64,000 nt of DNA from G963665185 sp963665185. GTDB lineage: Bacteria > Desulfobacterota > Desulfovibrionia > Desulfovibrionales > Desulfovibrionaceae. Below are positions 1-8,353 of the stretch, piece after piece. The translations under genes and the position numbers were made by a program. The notes beneath the pieces are model-generated. The model made no database searches and was not told where the DNA came from. It worked only from the letters and a program-made list of their open reading frames with translations. Numbering within the stretch: the first letter of the stretch is position 1; each line of letters opens with the position of its first letter. Location of the stretch: positions 4,457-68,456 of the forward strand of contig CAXXPO010000022.1 of the NCBI GenBank assembly GCA_963665185.2. The letters run 5' to 3'.

Positions 1-2
1 AG

Positions 3-1226
3 CTGCCCTTCGTCAACATGCCCTACATGGACACGTTGCTGCGCCAGCTGGATGAAATGAAGGAATATCTGGCCCGCTTCGAGCACATGCTCCTTTTGGG
101 CATCGGCGGTTCGGCATTGGGAGCGCGCGCCCTGCAAAAGGCGTTTTTTCCCCAGCAGGACCGCCCCGGCCACAAGGGGCCCTGGTTGTGGATAGGAGAC
201 AATGTGGACCCGACCACCTTGCAGGGGTATTTCGACACCCTGCCCGCGGAAAAGACCGTGGTCGTGGTCATCAGCAAGTCCGGCGGAACCATCGAAACCG
301 CCAGCCAGTACATTCTGGCCAAGGAATGGCTCAGGGAAAAGCTCGGAAACGGCTGGAAGGACAACATCCTGGCCGTGACCGACGCCGGGAAGGGCCAACT
401 GCGCCAGGAAGTCGACGAGTTGGGCATGAAGAGCCTGCCCGTGCCGGACAATCTGGGGGGCCGCTACTCCGTGCTTTCCGCCGTGGGGCTTGTGCCTGCG
501 GTCTTTCTGAACCTCGACTACCGGCGCATCGCCCTGGGCGCGCACGACGCGGCCAAGGAGCTGTGCGCCTCCAAGCTTACGGAAAAAAGCCTCAACGACC
601 ATCCGGCCTGGCAGCTGGCCGTGTGGAACCGGGCGCTCATGGAAAAGGGCTACTCCGAACTCATCTTTTTCGTGTACATCCCGTTGTGGGCCACTTTCGG
701 CAACTGGTTCGCCCAGCTCTGGGCCGAAAGTCTGGGCAAGGAAGGCAAGGGCAGCATGCCCCTGCCCAGCGTGGGTGTGACAGACCAGCACTCGGTCAAT
801 CAGATGTACCTGGACGGGCCGCGCAACAAGGCCTGTCTGTTCCTGACCTGCTCCAACCTGGAACAGGGCGCGCAGTTCCCGGACGCCCTGCCGGACAACT
901 TCGCCTTTCTGAAGGGCCGGAGGTTCGGCGAACTGCTTCAGGCCGAGGCTCTGGGAACCCGCATGGCCCTGACCAGGACCGGTGTTCCCCTGGTGGCCCT
1001 GGACGCGCCGAAAGCCGGATTGTACGACGCGGGCAAATTGATTATGCTGCTTGAATTGACCACGCTCCTTACGGGCTGGCTCCTGGACATAAACCCCCTG
1101 GACCAGCCGGCCGTGGAATTGGGCAAGCGACTGGCCAACGCCCGTCTGGGCGCACAAGGCTATGTCGAGGAAAAAGCCGACCTCAAGGCCTTTCTGGAAG
1201 GGGAGCGCATACTCCGGGAGATCTGA
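3..1226 (+). CDS. pgi: Glucose-6-phosphate isomerase, 5'-truncated by window edge
   Basis: Interconverts glucose 6-phosphate and fructose 6-phosphate in the cytoplasm. The frame is open from the first bases of the window, so the N-terminus lies upstream; about 407 residues are visible. Seen in the sequence: the sugar-phosphate-binding stretch LLGIGGSALGARAL, the phosphate loop VISKSGGTIETASQY, the signature SVGVTDQHSVNQMYLDG, and a typical C-terminal lysine/helix region. These are SIS-domain PGI features, and the length fits the shorter bacterial form. The stop is followed after only a few bases by the kinase gene, so the two may share a transcript. Identification is secure; the true start is not visible. 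Confidence 0.95.
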   Translation: MPFVNMPYMDTLLRQLDEMKEYLARFEHMLLLGIGGSALGARALQKAFFPQQDRPGHKGPWLWIGDNVDPTTLQGYFDTLPAEKTVVVVISKSGGTIETASQYILAKEWLREKLGNGWKDNILAVTDAGKGQLRQEVDELGMKSLPVPDNLGGRYSVLSAVGLVPAVFLNLDYRRIALGAHDAAKELCASKLTEKSLNDHPAWQLAVWNRALMEKGYSELIFFVYIPLWATFGNWFAQLWAESLGKEGKGSMPLPSVGVTDQHSVNQMYLDGPRNKACLFLTCSNLEQGAQFPDALPDNFAFLKGRRFGELLQAEALGTRMALTRTGVPLVALDAPKAGLYDAGKLIMLLELTTLLTGWLLDINPLDQPAVELGKRLANARLGAQGYVEEKADLKAFLEGERILREI

Positions 1227-1230
1227 ACCG

Positions 1231-2676
1231 TTGCACCAATACAGGGACACTACGAGTGAACGTCCCTTTCAGCTCATCAAGCTCATCTCGTGGAGCTTTC
1301 TCATACTGATACTGGGGTCGAACCTGGCCCTGTCCGTGTTCGTCGCCGAATATGCCCAGCGTACCCTTCTGGAAAAGCAGAAGGAGTACGCCCGGCTGTT
1401 GGCGGAAAACCTGAACCATCAGATCTTCCGGCGGTTCACGTTGCCCACGCTTCTGGGCATCGGCGAGTTCGACCTGAAAAGCAAGGAACAGTACGGCCAG
1501 TTGGACAACGTCATCCAGGCCACCATCCACAGCTTTCACGTCCTGAACCTGCGGGTCTACGGGTTCGACGAAACCGTGTCCTACTCCCTGAAGTCGGACG
1601 AGGTGGGCGCGGACGACATGGCGGACAAGGCGGTGGCCACGGCTCTCAAGGACGGGACGCGCCACTTCGAGATCATCAGCAGGGACCCCATCTGGAAGGC
1701 CCTGCTGACCTACAAGCTGCCCCCGGAAAGCGTCATCCTGCGTACCGTGTTCGTACTGCGCACGGAAAAGCCCTTTCTGGAAAACGACATGACCTACTGG
1801 GCCGTGGAGCTGACCCAGGACATCACCGAGGACTACCAGACCGCGGTCAATTTTCAGCGGCTCATCGTGGTGACCTCGCTGGCTTCCTCGCTGCTGCTCT
1901 TTTTCGTGCTGGTGCTCATCATACGGCGGGCCGACCGGGTCACCCAGGAGCGGGCCAGGGAAAAGGAAATTCTGGAGCGCGAACTGCACCAGAACGAAAA
2001 GCTCGCCAGCATGGGCCGCATGGTTTCGGGCGTGGCCCACGAGATACGCAATCCGTTGGGCATCATCCGCTCCAGCGCCGAACACCTGCTGAGCAAGGCC
2101 AAACAGAAAAACGACCCCAGCGCGCCGTTGTTGCAGGCCATTTTCAGCGAGTCCAAGCGGCTTTCGCGCACGGTCAACGACTTTCTGGACTATGCCCGGC
2201 CCAAACAGCCCCGGCAGGACGACGTGAACCTTGCCTCCGTGCTGACCCAGGCCACCACGTTCCTGGAGTCGCGCTGCAAGGAAATGGGCGTGGCACTGCA
2301 ACGCAACTACCCCCAGGAACTCCATATCCATGGGGACAAGGACCTGCTGTACAGGGCTTTCTACAACCTGCTGGCCAACGCGCTGGAAGCCTTGGATGCC
2401 ATGGAGAATCCGGGCGGGGCGGAAAGGAGAACCATCCGCGTGACCGCCTCGGACGGAGGCGACAGCCTGACCCTGGTCTTTCAGGATTCCGGGCCGGGAT
2501 TCGACCCGGACGTTCTGGATCAGGTCAAGGACCCGTTTTTTACCACCAAGGATACGGGAACAGGACTCGGGCTGGCCATCGTGAACAACATCTTCCTGGC
2601 CCACGGCGCCAAGATGGTGCTGGAAAACGCCCCCGAGGGCGGCGCCAGAATATCCGTGACTTTTCCAAAGAAATAA
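1231..2676 (+). CDS. Membrane-bound sensor histidine kinase (NtrB/ZraS type)
   Basis: Probably the sensor of the sigma-54 activator encoded 12 bases downstream. About 481 residues from a TTG start at 1231, which has GGGAG about 10 bases upstream; an ATG at 1162 in the same frame would overlap pgi by 65 bases and is less likely. Transmembrane segments lie near residues 15-38 and 209-231, enclosing a periplasmic sensor of about 170 residues that I cannot assign to a family. The HisKA box is VSGVAHEIRNPLG with the phospho-acceptor His near 270. The ATPase domain shows the N box NLLANALEAL near 379, DSGPGFD, and GTGLGLAIV near 444. The ligand is unknown. Confidence 0.9.
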   Translation: MHQYRDTTSERPFQLIKLISWSFLILILGSNLALSVFVAEYAQRTLLEKQKEYARLLAENLNHQIFRRFTLPTLLGIGEFDLKSKEQYGQLDNVIQATIHSFHVLNLRVYGFDETVSYSLKSDEVGADDMADKAVATALKDGTRHFEIISRDPIWKALLTYKLPPESVILRTVFVLRTEKPFLENDMTYWAVELTQDITEDYQTAVNFQRLIVVTSLASSLLLFFVLVLIIRRADRVTQERAREKEILERELHQNEKLASMGRMVSGVAHEIRNPLGIIRSSAEHLLSKAKQKNDPSAPLLQAIFSESKRLSRTVNDFLDYARPKQPRQDDVNLASVLTQATTFLESRCKEMGVALQRNYPQELHIHGDKDLLYRAFYNLLANALEALDAMENPGGAERRTIRVTASDGGDSLTLVFQDSGPGFDPDVLDQVKDPFFTTKDTGTGLGLAIVNNIFLAHGAKMVLENAPEGGARISVTFPKK

Positions 2677-2688
2677 CCGAGCACAATA

Positions 2689-4077
2689 ATGACCGTATCC
2701 ACCATAGCCGAACACATTCTCATCATCGACGACGAGCAGAACTACCTTCTCGTCCTCCAGGCCCTGCTGGAAGACCGCGGCTTTGTGGTCACGGCCCTGC
2801 CCGACCCGGAAACCGCCCTGCACTATCTGGAGGAATCCGAAGTGGACGTGGTCATCACGGACATGAAGATGCCCAAGCTTTCCGGCCGAGACGTGCTGGA
2901 GCACGTAAAAAAGAACTACCCGCACATCCCCGTGCTCATCATGACGGCCTTCGGAACCATTGAAGCGGCCGTGGAGGCCATGAAGGTCGGGGCCTTCGAC
3001 TACATTTCCAAGCCCTTTTCCAACGAGGAACTGCTGCTTTCCGTGACCAAGGCCATGCAGTTCGCCCGGACCCAGCGCCAGAACATGCTTTTGCGCGCCA
3101 GTCTGGAAGACCGTTTCGGTCTGCACAAGATCATCGGCAAAAGCCGGGCCATCCGCCGGGTCCTGGAGATGGTCGAGCGTTCCGCGCCCAGCCGCTCCAC
3201 CGTGCTCATAACGGGCGAGTCCGGCACGGGCAAGGAACTGGTGGCCCGTGCCATCCACTATGCCTCGCCGCGCAAGGACGAGGCCTTTGTCTCGGTCAAC
3301 TGCATGGCCTTCAATGCGGGCGTGCTTGAAAGCGAACTCTTCGGCCATGAGAAAGGCTCGTTCACCGGGGCGATCGCCCGCAAGCGGGGACGTTTCGAAC
3401 TGGCCCAGGGCGGAACCCTGTTTTTGGACGAAATAGGGGAGCTGTCGCAGGATTTGCAGGTCAAACTGCTGCGCGTGTTGCAGGAGCGCACCTTTGAGCG
3501 CGTGGGCGGGGTGGAACCCGTTTCCGTGGATATCCGCATCGTGGCCGCCACCAACAAGGATCTGGTCAAGGCCATTGCCGATGGAACGTTTCGCGAGGAT
3601 CTGTTCTACCGGTTGAACGTTGTTCAGATAGAACTGCCTTCCCTGCGGGAACGGCGGGAGGACATCCCCCTGTTGGCCGTCCATTTTCTGGACACCTACG
3701 CCCGTGAGAACGGGCGTGAATTCAGGGGCTTCACGCCCGAGGCCATGGATTTTCTCAGTGCTTTCGAATGGCCCGGCAATGTGCGCCAGTTGGAAAACGT
3801 CATGGAGCGTTGTGTGGTTCTGGCGGACAGCGATCTGGTGGGCGTGGAGGATCTGCCCCCGGAAATCCGGGACGAGGAAACACAGTACAAGAGCGCGGTG
3901 GATCTGCTGCCGGCCGCCATCAACCTGTCCGATACCCTGGAAAAGATAGAAGCCGCCCTGGTGCGGCGGGCATTGGTGCGCGCGAATTTCGTCCAGGTGA
4001 AGGCTGCCGAGATGCTGGGCGTTTCCAAAAGCCTGCTTCAGTACAAGCTGAAAAAGTACAAAATCACAGGCCATTGA
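2689..4077 (+). CDS. Sigma-54-dependent response regulator (NtrC/ZraR type)
   Basis: DNA-binding activator of sigma-54 promoters, 462 residues. Domains in order: receiver (phospho-acceptor Asp58 in VVITDMKMP, conserved Lys in SKPFSN), AAA+ domain with Walker A GESGTGKE near 176, the sigma-54-contacting loop GSFTGA near 223, Walker B LFLDEIGEL and the arginine-containing VRQLENV segment, then a Fis-type helix-turn-helix at the C-terminus (AAEMLGVSKSLLQYKLKK). GSFTGA is a variant of the usual GAFTGA; this Ser form is known in some activators and does not by itself imply loss of function. It pairs with the kinase just upstream. No clear -24/-12 promoter was spotted nearby, so targets are unknown. 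Confidence 0.93.
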   Translation: MTVSTIAEHILIIDDEQNYLLVLQALLEDRGFVVTALPDPETALHYLEESEVDVVITDMKMPKLSGRDVLEHVKKNYPHIPVLIMTAFGTIEAAVEAMKVGAFDYISKPFSNEELLLSVTKAMQFARTQRQNMLLRASLEDRFGLHKIIGKSRAIRRVLEMVERSAPSRSTVLITGESGTGKELVARAIHYASPRKDEAFVSVNCMAFNAGVLESELFGHEKGSFTGAIARKRGRFELAQGGTLFLDEIGELSQDLQVKLLRVLQERTFERVGGVEPVSVDIRIVAATNKDLVKAIADGTFREDLFYRLNVVQIELPSLRERREDIPLLAVHFLDTYARENGREFRGFTPEAMDFLSAFEWPGNVRQLENVMERCVVLADSDLVGVEDLPPEIRDEETQYKSAVDLLPAAINLSDTLEKIEAALVRRALVRANFVQVKAAEMLGVSKSLLQYKLKKYKITGH

Positions 4078-4143
4078 TGTTGCATTCCGTTCCATCTGCA
4101 ACGGTCGATTGCGCAATGTCTTTCCGCCTGTTAATATGGCCCC

Positions 4144-4725
4144 ATGCATGACGTCGACCCCATAAAGACAAGAAAAAAAAGCGTTTCCACAGGGGAAAAG
4201 TTTTTTATTTTGGGGATCCTCGTGTTGCTCGGACTTATGGGCTGGCTGTACCAAAGCTTTCATACGATCAATATCGGATTAAACAGTCGTTCAAGTTTTT
4301 CCGGGGCCGGAGACGGAACCAGACAGTCGAACCGGGACCGTGCGCAACAGATGCCGCGGGGCGAGGATTTCATCGGGCCGCGCATCGATGTCAGCGGCGT
4401 GCAGGGCGGTCTCCATTCGGACGGTTACTTCCGCTATAACGGAACCGTGCGCAATGCGGGAAAGAAAACAGCCAACGATCTCGTCCTTTCCGTGGAGATT
4501 TTCGATTTTTCCAGCCGCAAGCTTGTGGGCCGCGACACCCAGATCTATCCGGAGCTTCCCCCGGCCGCCCATAGGGAGGTGCACGGGAGCATGTCCGTGC
4601 CTTCCAGCACCAGCCGGGTGAGGATGAAGGTCAATGTGGAGAATTATCCGGCAAGCGGACAGGAAGGCGACGGGCAGCCCGGGGGGGAAGCCGCTGGCAG
4701 GGCTGTAGCCCCGACGGAAGAATAG
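4144..4725 (+). CDS. Membrane-anchored protein with FxLYD-like domain
   Basis: Function unknown; 193 residues. There is one hydrophobic segment near residues 20-40 (FFILGILVLLGLMGWLY) after a short basic cytoplasmic tail, so the rest is probably periplasmic. Residues about 80-170 form a beta-rich stretch with the pattern DGYFRYNGTVRNAGKK...DLVLSVEIFDF...LPPAAHREV, which resembles the FxLYD fold often found in bacterial cell-envelope proteins. The C-terminus is low-complexity (Gly/Glu/Ala). It starts 66 bases after the response regulator on the same strand and may be co-transcribed, but nothing else ties it to that pathway. The domain label is by eye only. Confidence 0.7.
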   Translation: MHDVDPIKTRKKSVSTGEKFFILGILVLLGLMGWLYQSFHTINIGLNSRSSFSGAGDGTRQSNRDRAQQMPRGEDFIGPRIDVSGVQGGLHSDGYFRYNGTVRNAGKKTANDLVLSVEIFDFSSRKLVGRDTQIYPELPPAAHREVHGSMSVPSSTSRVRMKVNVENYPASGQEGDGQPGGEAAGRAVAPTEE

Positions 4726-4924
4726 ACCGGGTTGCACGCTGGAAAAGGCGGGTTTGCCGCGTGGTGTTCAAAGGGAAACCATGACTGGCGAGTATCTTGC
4801 TGTGCTCCGCTGGAGTGCTTTTTTTCCGCACCATGTCCGCATGGCTCCGGACCGCATGTTTTCGCACAGTCTGTCGGAGGCTCCAGGTGCAGAGAATCGT
4901 GGGCGCTCCATGGCCCCCGGCCTT

Positions 4925-6274
4925 CTATAAAAGACATTGCAATCCCCCCATGCACCACATGCAGTGCCCGCAGGGCACGGTATTTCCCAGACAGTCGTAT
5001 TCAAAGGGATACTGCTTGCCGATGATGTCGTCACAGGGGACGAATGTGCAGTTGGAGCAGTAGGGATACTCATACTGCAACACCTGCCGGCGGAAATCGG
5101 AAAATTGGGGGGACTGCCATATTTCCCGAATGGTCGCCTCGCGCAGATTGCCGAACAGCCAGGGCCGGATGTGTTTTTGCTGTCCGTCCATGTGGCAGGA
5201 CGTGCGGTGCCATAACAGTTGGCAGGGACTCACATCCCCCTGGGACGTCACGAATGCGACGCCCTGCTCCACGAAATGGCAATGCCGCTCGTCCACAGCC
5301 TGTAATGGGGGCAGGCGAAGCTCCATTCCTGTTTTCCGGGCGGTCGCCCGTGCCGCGCCGTAAACTTCGCGCAGACCCGACACATCCTTCTTGTCCCACT
5401 CCAGAAGGTGCTGGAGGTGTATCCAGACCCCTTGATCCGCGGCGTCCTTCTGCATGCAGCGCACGATTTCGGTCAACCGTTGCTGCTCCGACGTTTTTTT
5501 GAATTTCCACAGAATATGGAGATAGTCGTGCAGGTTCAGGCCTTCCGTCCGTGCCTGGGTCTTCCGGCGTTCGAATATGGCGGTCGCCTTGGGCGTGTTC
5601 GGGTTGAACAGGGTCTGGTCGCGCATGTCGGCATGATAGGCCATGAGATGCGAGACAATGACGAACGATGCCCCGTGCCGGGCTGCCCAGGCAACCACCT
5701 GCGGCAGCTGCCGCCATGTGTCTGCCATGAGTACGAATTCGACGCCCAGGCGTAGTTCCCGGCCATTCTCCCGTGCGGTTCGCCGCAGCATGGTGAATGT
5801 TCGGGCCAGGTTCTCGGTCCGTCCCTGTCCGTGCAGTTCCCCCGTCCCCTCTGTCGGGTCCAGCGTGTCCACGGAGATGCAGAGCGTGTTCACCCCGGCC
5901 AGGATCAGACGCTTTGCCAGTTCCGGTTGCAGCGCGAGCGCGTTGGTCTGAAAGCCGAGCATGGCGTCGACGGGCAGACGTTCGTGCGCAAAGGAGGCCA
6001 TGTCGGGCAGCAACGGATGGAGCAGGGGCTCGCCAATGCCGCTCAGCACCAGCGCTTCGCAGCCCGGCAGGGCAGGAGCCAGCTTCTTGAAAAGGTCAAA
6101 GGAGAGGTCCTGGTCCGGTATGTCGCATCCTTCAGCCTGTTTCATGCACATGACGCAGCGCATGTTGCAGCGCGAGGTCACCTCCACCTGAAGGCGGCTG
6201 GGAAACGGTCGTTCCGCCGGGATGACAGTGCCGGATTCCGGCTGCACGGAGTTCGCTTCCCGTGTGTGATGCAT
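4925..6274 (-). CDS. Radical SAM/SPASM protein, tungsten-enzyme-maturase-like tail
   Basis: About 449 residues. The N-terminal radical SAM domain has the cluster motif CNMRCVMC, followed by GIGEPLLHP. The C-terminal third is cysteine-rich like SPASM domains; the last residues read DCLGNTVPCGHC then MWCMGGLQCLL. That DC-GN-PCG-C-W-G-C pattern recalls the radical SAM maturases found beside tungsten aldehyde oxidoreductases. This is a family resemblance from memory, not a search, and no oxidoreductase gene lies in the window. The ATG at 6274 has GGAG 8 bases upstream; 6301 is an alternative start without a good site. It lies 88 bases after the mini-thioredoxin gene on the same strand and may belong to that operon. 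Confidence 0.8.
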   Translation of the reverse strand: MHHTREANSVQPESGTVIPAERPFPSRLQVEVTSRCNMRCVMCMKQAEGCDIPDQDLSFDLFKKLAPALPGCEALVLSGIGEPLLHPLLPDMASFAHERLPVDAMLGFQTNALALQPELAKRLILAGVNTLCISVDTLDPTEGTGELHGQGRTENLARTFTMLRRTARENGRELRLGVEFVLMADTWRQLPQVVAWAARHGASFVIVSHLMAYHADMRDQTLFNPNTPKATAIFERRKTQARTEGLNLHDYLHILWKFKKTSEQQRLTEIVRCMQKDAADQGVWIHLQHLLEWDKKDVSGLREVYGAARATARKTGMELRLPPLQAVDERHCHFVEQGVAFVTSQGDVSPCQLLWHRTSCHMDGQQKHIRPWLFGNLREATIREIWQSPQFSDFRRQVLQYEYPYCSNCTFVPCDDIIGKQYPFEYDCLGNTVPCGHCMWCMGGLQCLL

Positions 6275-6361
6275 GCGACGCGCTCCAGGGAGTGTGGTCA
6301 TGTTTCAGGCGGAACCGCAGGCCCGGGAGCACCGGGCATTCGAGTTTCCCCCGGCTTTCCG

Positions 6362-6592
6362 CTATGTCAACCAGGCGAGCACGTCTTTGACGCTCGGCGC
6401 CTTTCCGACAACCTTGACTTCTCCGTCAACGGCGACGGCAGGGGTGGAAAAGACGCCGAATGCGGCGATTTCCTGAAAATCGGAAACCTTGACGATTTCC
6501 GCATCCACTCCGGCCTCCGCAACCGCCGCCCTGACGTTTTTCTCCGCCTCTGCGCATTTGGCACATCCCGGTCCCATAACATGGATTTTCAT
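6362..6592 (-). CDS. Mini-thioredoxin / redox-active disulfide protein
   Basis: A cytoplasmic thioredoxin-fold protein of 76 residues. It starts MKIHVMGPGCAKCAEAEKN, with the CxxC active site CAKC in the usual place, and ends with the cis-Pro region FGVFSTPAVAVDGEVKV. Size and motif match the small redox-active disulfide (TM0996/MTH895) family. An upstream ATG at 6622 is in frame but would add ten residues overlapping the permease, so I prefer 6592. It follows the permease by 22 bases. Permease plus mini-thioredoxin is a recurring pair, and the thiol protein probably supplies or receives reducing power or metal(loid) for the membrane partner; that role is inference. Confidence 0.9.
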   Translation of the reverse strand: MKIHVMGPGCAKCAEAEKNVRAAVAEAGVDAEIVKVSDFQEIAAFGVFSTPAVAVDGEVKVVGKAPSVKDVLAWLT

Positions 6593-6614
6593 GGCAATTC
6601 TCCGTTGTATCAGG

Positions 6615-7706
6615 TTACACAATGATATTGAAAAGATAACCGACCACGAGGATGCCGGAGCCGACCACGGCGATGAATATGGCGATAAGCCTCGGCTTGA
6701 GCACTTTTCTGAGGATAACCATCTCGGGAAAGGAAAGGGCGATCACGCTCATCATGAAGGCGAGCACGGTGCCGAGTGCCGCCCCCTTGCCGAGCAGGGC
6801 GTCCACAACTGGAATGATCCCTGCGGCGTTGGTGTACATGGGAATGCCGATCAGAACCGAAAAGGGAACCGACCACCATGAGGAATTCCCCATGATGTCG
6901 GCTAGATAGCCTTCCGGGACGTAGCCGTGAATCCCGGCTCCCGCGGCAATGCCGAGTATGACGTACTTCCAGACCCGTCCGACGATGTCCTTGACCGAGT
7001 CCAGGGCGTACCGGATGCGCTGGGTCCAGAGCATTCCCTCCTGAAGGTCCACAGCCTCGCCGGCGCGGATGTTTTTCACCCAATCTTCGATATGGTTTTC
7101 CAGTTTCAACCGTCCCATGGTCCACCCCGCGACAATGGCAATGGTGATTCCCGTGCAAAAATAGAGAGCGGCGATTTTCCACCCCAGCAGGCCGTAGAGC
7201 ATCACCAGGGCGATTTCATTGACCATGGGGGCGGAAATCAGAAAGGAAAACGTGACTCCCAAAGGTATTCCCGCTGTCATGAATCCGATGAAAAGAGGAA
7301 CTGCGGAGCAGGAGCAAAAGGGGGTGACAACCCCAAGCAGGGCGGCCAGCACATTGCCGTAGGATTCGCGTTTTCCTGCCAGGACCTTGCGGGTCCACTC
7401 CACCGTGACAAAGGACCGGATTATTCCCACAAAGAACACGACCAGCAGCAGGAGCATCAGGACCTTGGGCGTGTCATAGACGAAAAACTGGACGGCAGAT
7501 CCAAGATGGCTGTCCGGGGAAAGGTTGAACAGCGAAAAGCTGAACCATTCCGAAAAGGGGAGAAGTTGGCTGTATACCGCATACCAGACGGCAATGCCGG
7601 CGATTCCGGACAGCAGCATTTTCATGCTTCCCTGCACGGTGTTCTTTTCCGGGGGATTTTCTTTCCCGCAGCCACACGGGGCGGGGGTGGGTTCTGTCCG
7701 AGACAT
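6615..7706 (-). CDS. Permease of the UPF0718/ArsP-like family
   Basis: Integral membrane protein of 363 residues with about eight to ten hydrophobic segments. The family hallmark TPFCSCSAVPLFIGF, a cysteine pair within a membrane helix, is present, and a second repeat-like hydrophobic block lies near the C-terminus (IGIPMYTNAAGIIPV). ArsP members of this family export organoarsenicals; others are uncharacterised. The N-terminus carries CGCGKENPPEK, a small cysteine cluster that could bind a metal. It is the middle gene of arsR - permease - mini-thioredoxin on the minus strand, so expression is probably de-repressed by the ArsR ligand. The transported substrate cannot be read from the sequence. 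Confidence 0.85.
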   Translation of the reverse strand: MSRTEPTPAPCGCGKENPPEKNTVQGSMKMLLSGIAGIAVWYAVYSQLLPFSEWFSFSLFNLSPDSHLGSAVQFFVYDTPKVLMLLLLVVFFVGIIRSFVTVEWTRKVLAGKRESYGNVLAALLGVVTPFCSCSAVPLFIGFMTAGIPLGVTFSFLISAPMVNEIALVMLYGLLGWKIAALYFCTGITIAIVAGWTMGRLKLENHIEDWVKNIRAGEAVDLQEGMLWTQRIRYALDSVKDIVGRVWKYVILGIAAGAGIHGYVPEGYLADIMGNSSWWSVPFSVLIGIPMYTNAAGIIPVVDALLGKGAALGTVLAFMMSVIALSFPEMVILRKVLKPRLIAIFIAVVGSGILVVGYLFNIIV

Positions 7707-7752
7707 GGAATTCCTTGCTTGGCGTTTTTGCCAACTGTTTGTCCAAAAAAAA

Positions 7753-8067
7753 TTACTTCCTGCTCTCCGCTACAACGGACTCGATGCAATGGAAAAAGTT
7801 CAGGACACAGGGAACCTTGAGGCGATAGAACACCTGTTTTCCGCGCTTTTCGTCCGCAACGATCCCCGCCTTCTTCAGAATGTTCAAGTGTTTCGACACG
7901 GTGGAGATGTCATGGCCCACAAGGGCTGTCAGCTCGCAGACACACCGTTCCCCATGCGAGAGCTCGTCCACCATCATAAGGCGGGAGGGATGGGCCATGG
8001 CCTTCATGATCCGGGCTCTGGCCTCGTAGTGACCAATCGGCCTGAGGTGTTCTGATACGTCAGTCAT
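7753..8067 (-). CDS. ArsR/SmtB-family metal(loid)-responsive repressor
   Basis: Winged-helix repressor of about 104 residues from ATG 8067 (MTDVSEHLRPIGHYEARAR). The recognition helix region DISTVSKHLNILKKAGIV and the wing RGKQVFYRLK are typical. The sequence ELSHGERCVCELTALVG places a CVC motif in the alpha-3 helix, the known As(III)/Sb(III)-type ligand site of ArsR. It heads the minus-strand cluster and a perfect palindrome sits just upstream of its start, consistent with autoregulation. An in-frame ATG at 8106 would put that palindrome inside the coding region and is unlikely. Ligand specificity (arsenic or another thiophilic metal) is inferred only from the cysteines. Confidence 0.92.
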   Translation of the reverse strand: MTDVSEHLRPIGHYEARARIMKAMAHPSRLMMVDELSHGERCVCELTALVGHDISTVSKHLNILKKAGIVADEKRGKQVFYRLKVPCVLNFFHCIESVVAESRK

Positions 8068-8085
8068 AGCGTGGCTCCCAATGAA

Positions 8086-8102
8086 CTTATTTGGCAAATA
8101 AG
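8086..8102. promoter_or_regulatory. Perfect palindrome, candidate ArsR operator
   Basis: CTTATTTG-G-CAAATAAG has two exact 8-base arms around one central base. It begins 18 bases upstream of the arsR start codon, where a repressor would block the promoter. AT-rich imperfect palindromes are usual for ArsR-family operators. Binding is inferred, not shown. Confidence 0.75.
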
Positions 8103-8353
8103 CCAAGTGATGGCTGTTGTCAACAGGCGGACGCGAAAAAAGACCGCGGACTTCAGGGGCGGCGTTGTCGGAAGAGGAGGAACGTCTGCAAGAGAGTGGT
8201 TTTCTGCGCCGGATGCGGTATGCCGGCAGCCCGCCTGCGCGGGGAGCAAATCAGTACTTCCGTCCCCGTCATCCTGAACATACCGCGCAGGAACGGACTT
8301 CAAGGGCGTTTGCAACATTTCCGGCGCGCAGGCGGTTGGTTGCCGGGGGCCCG

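Noticed and set aside
1183..4263. Very long open frame antisense to the kinase and activator genes (about 1026 codons)
   Set aside because: It is the GC-rich shadow of two clear genes; no family motif or ribosome site.
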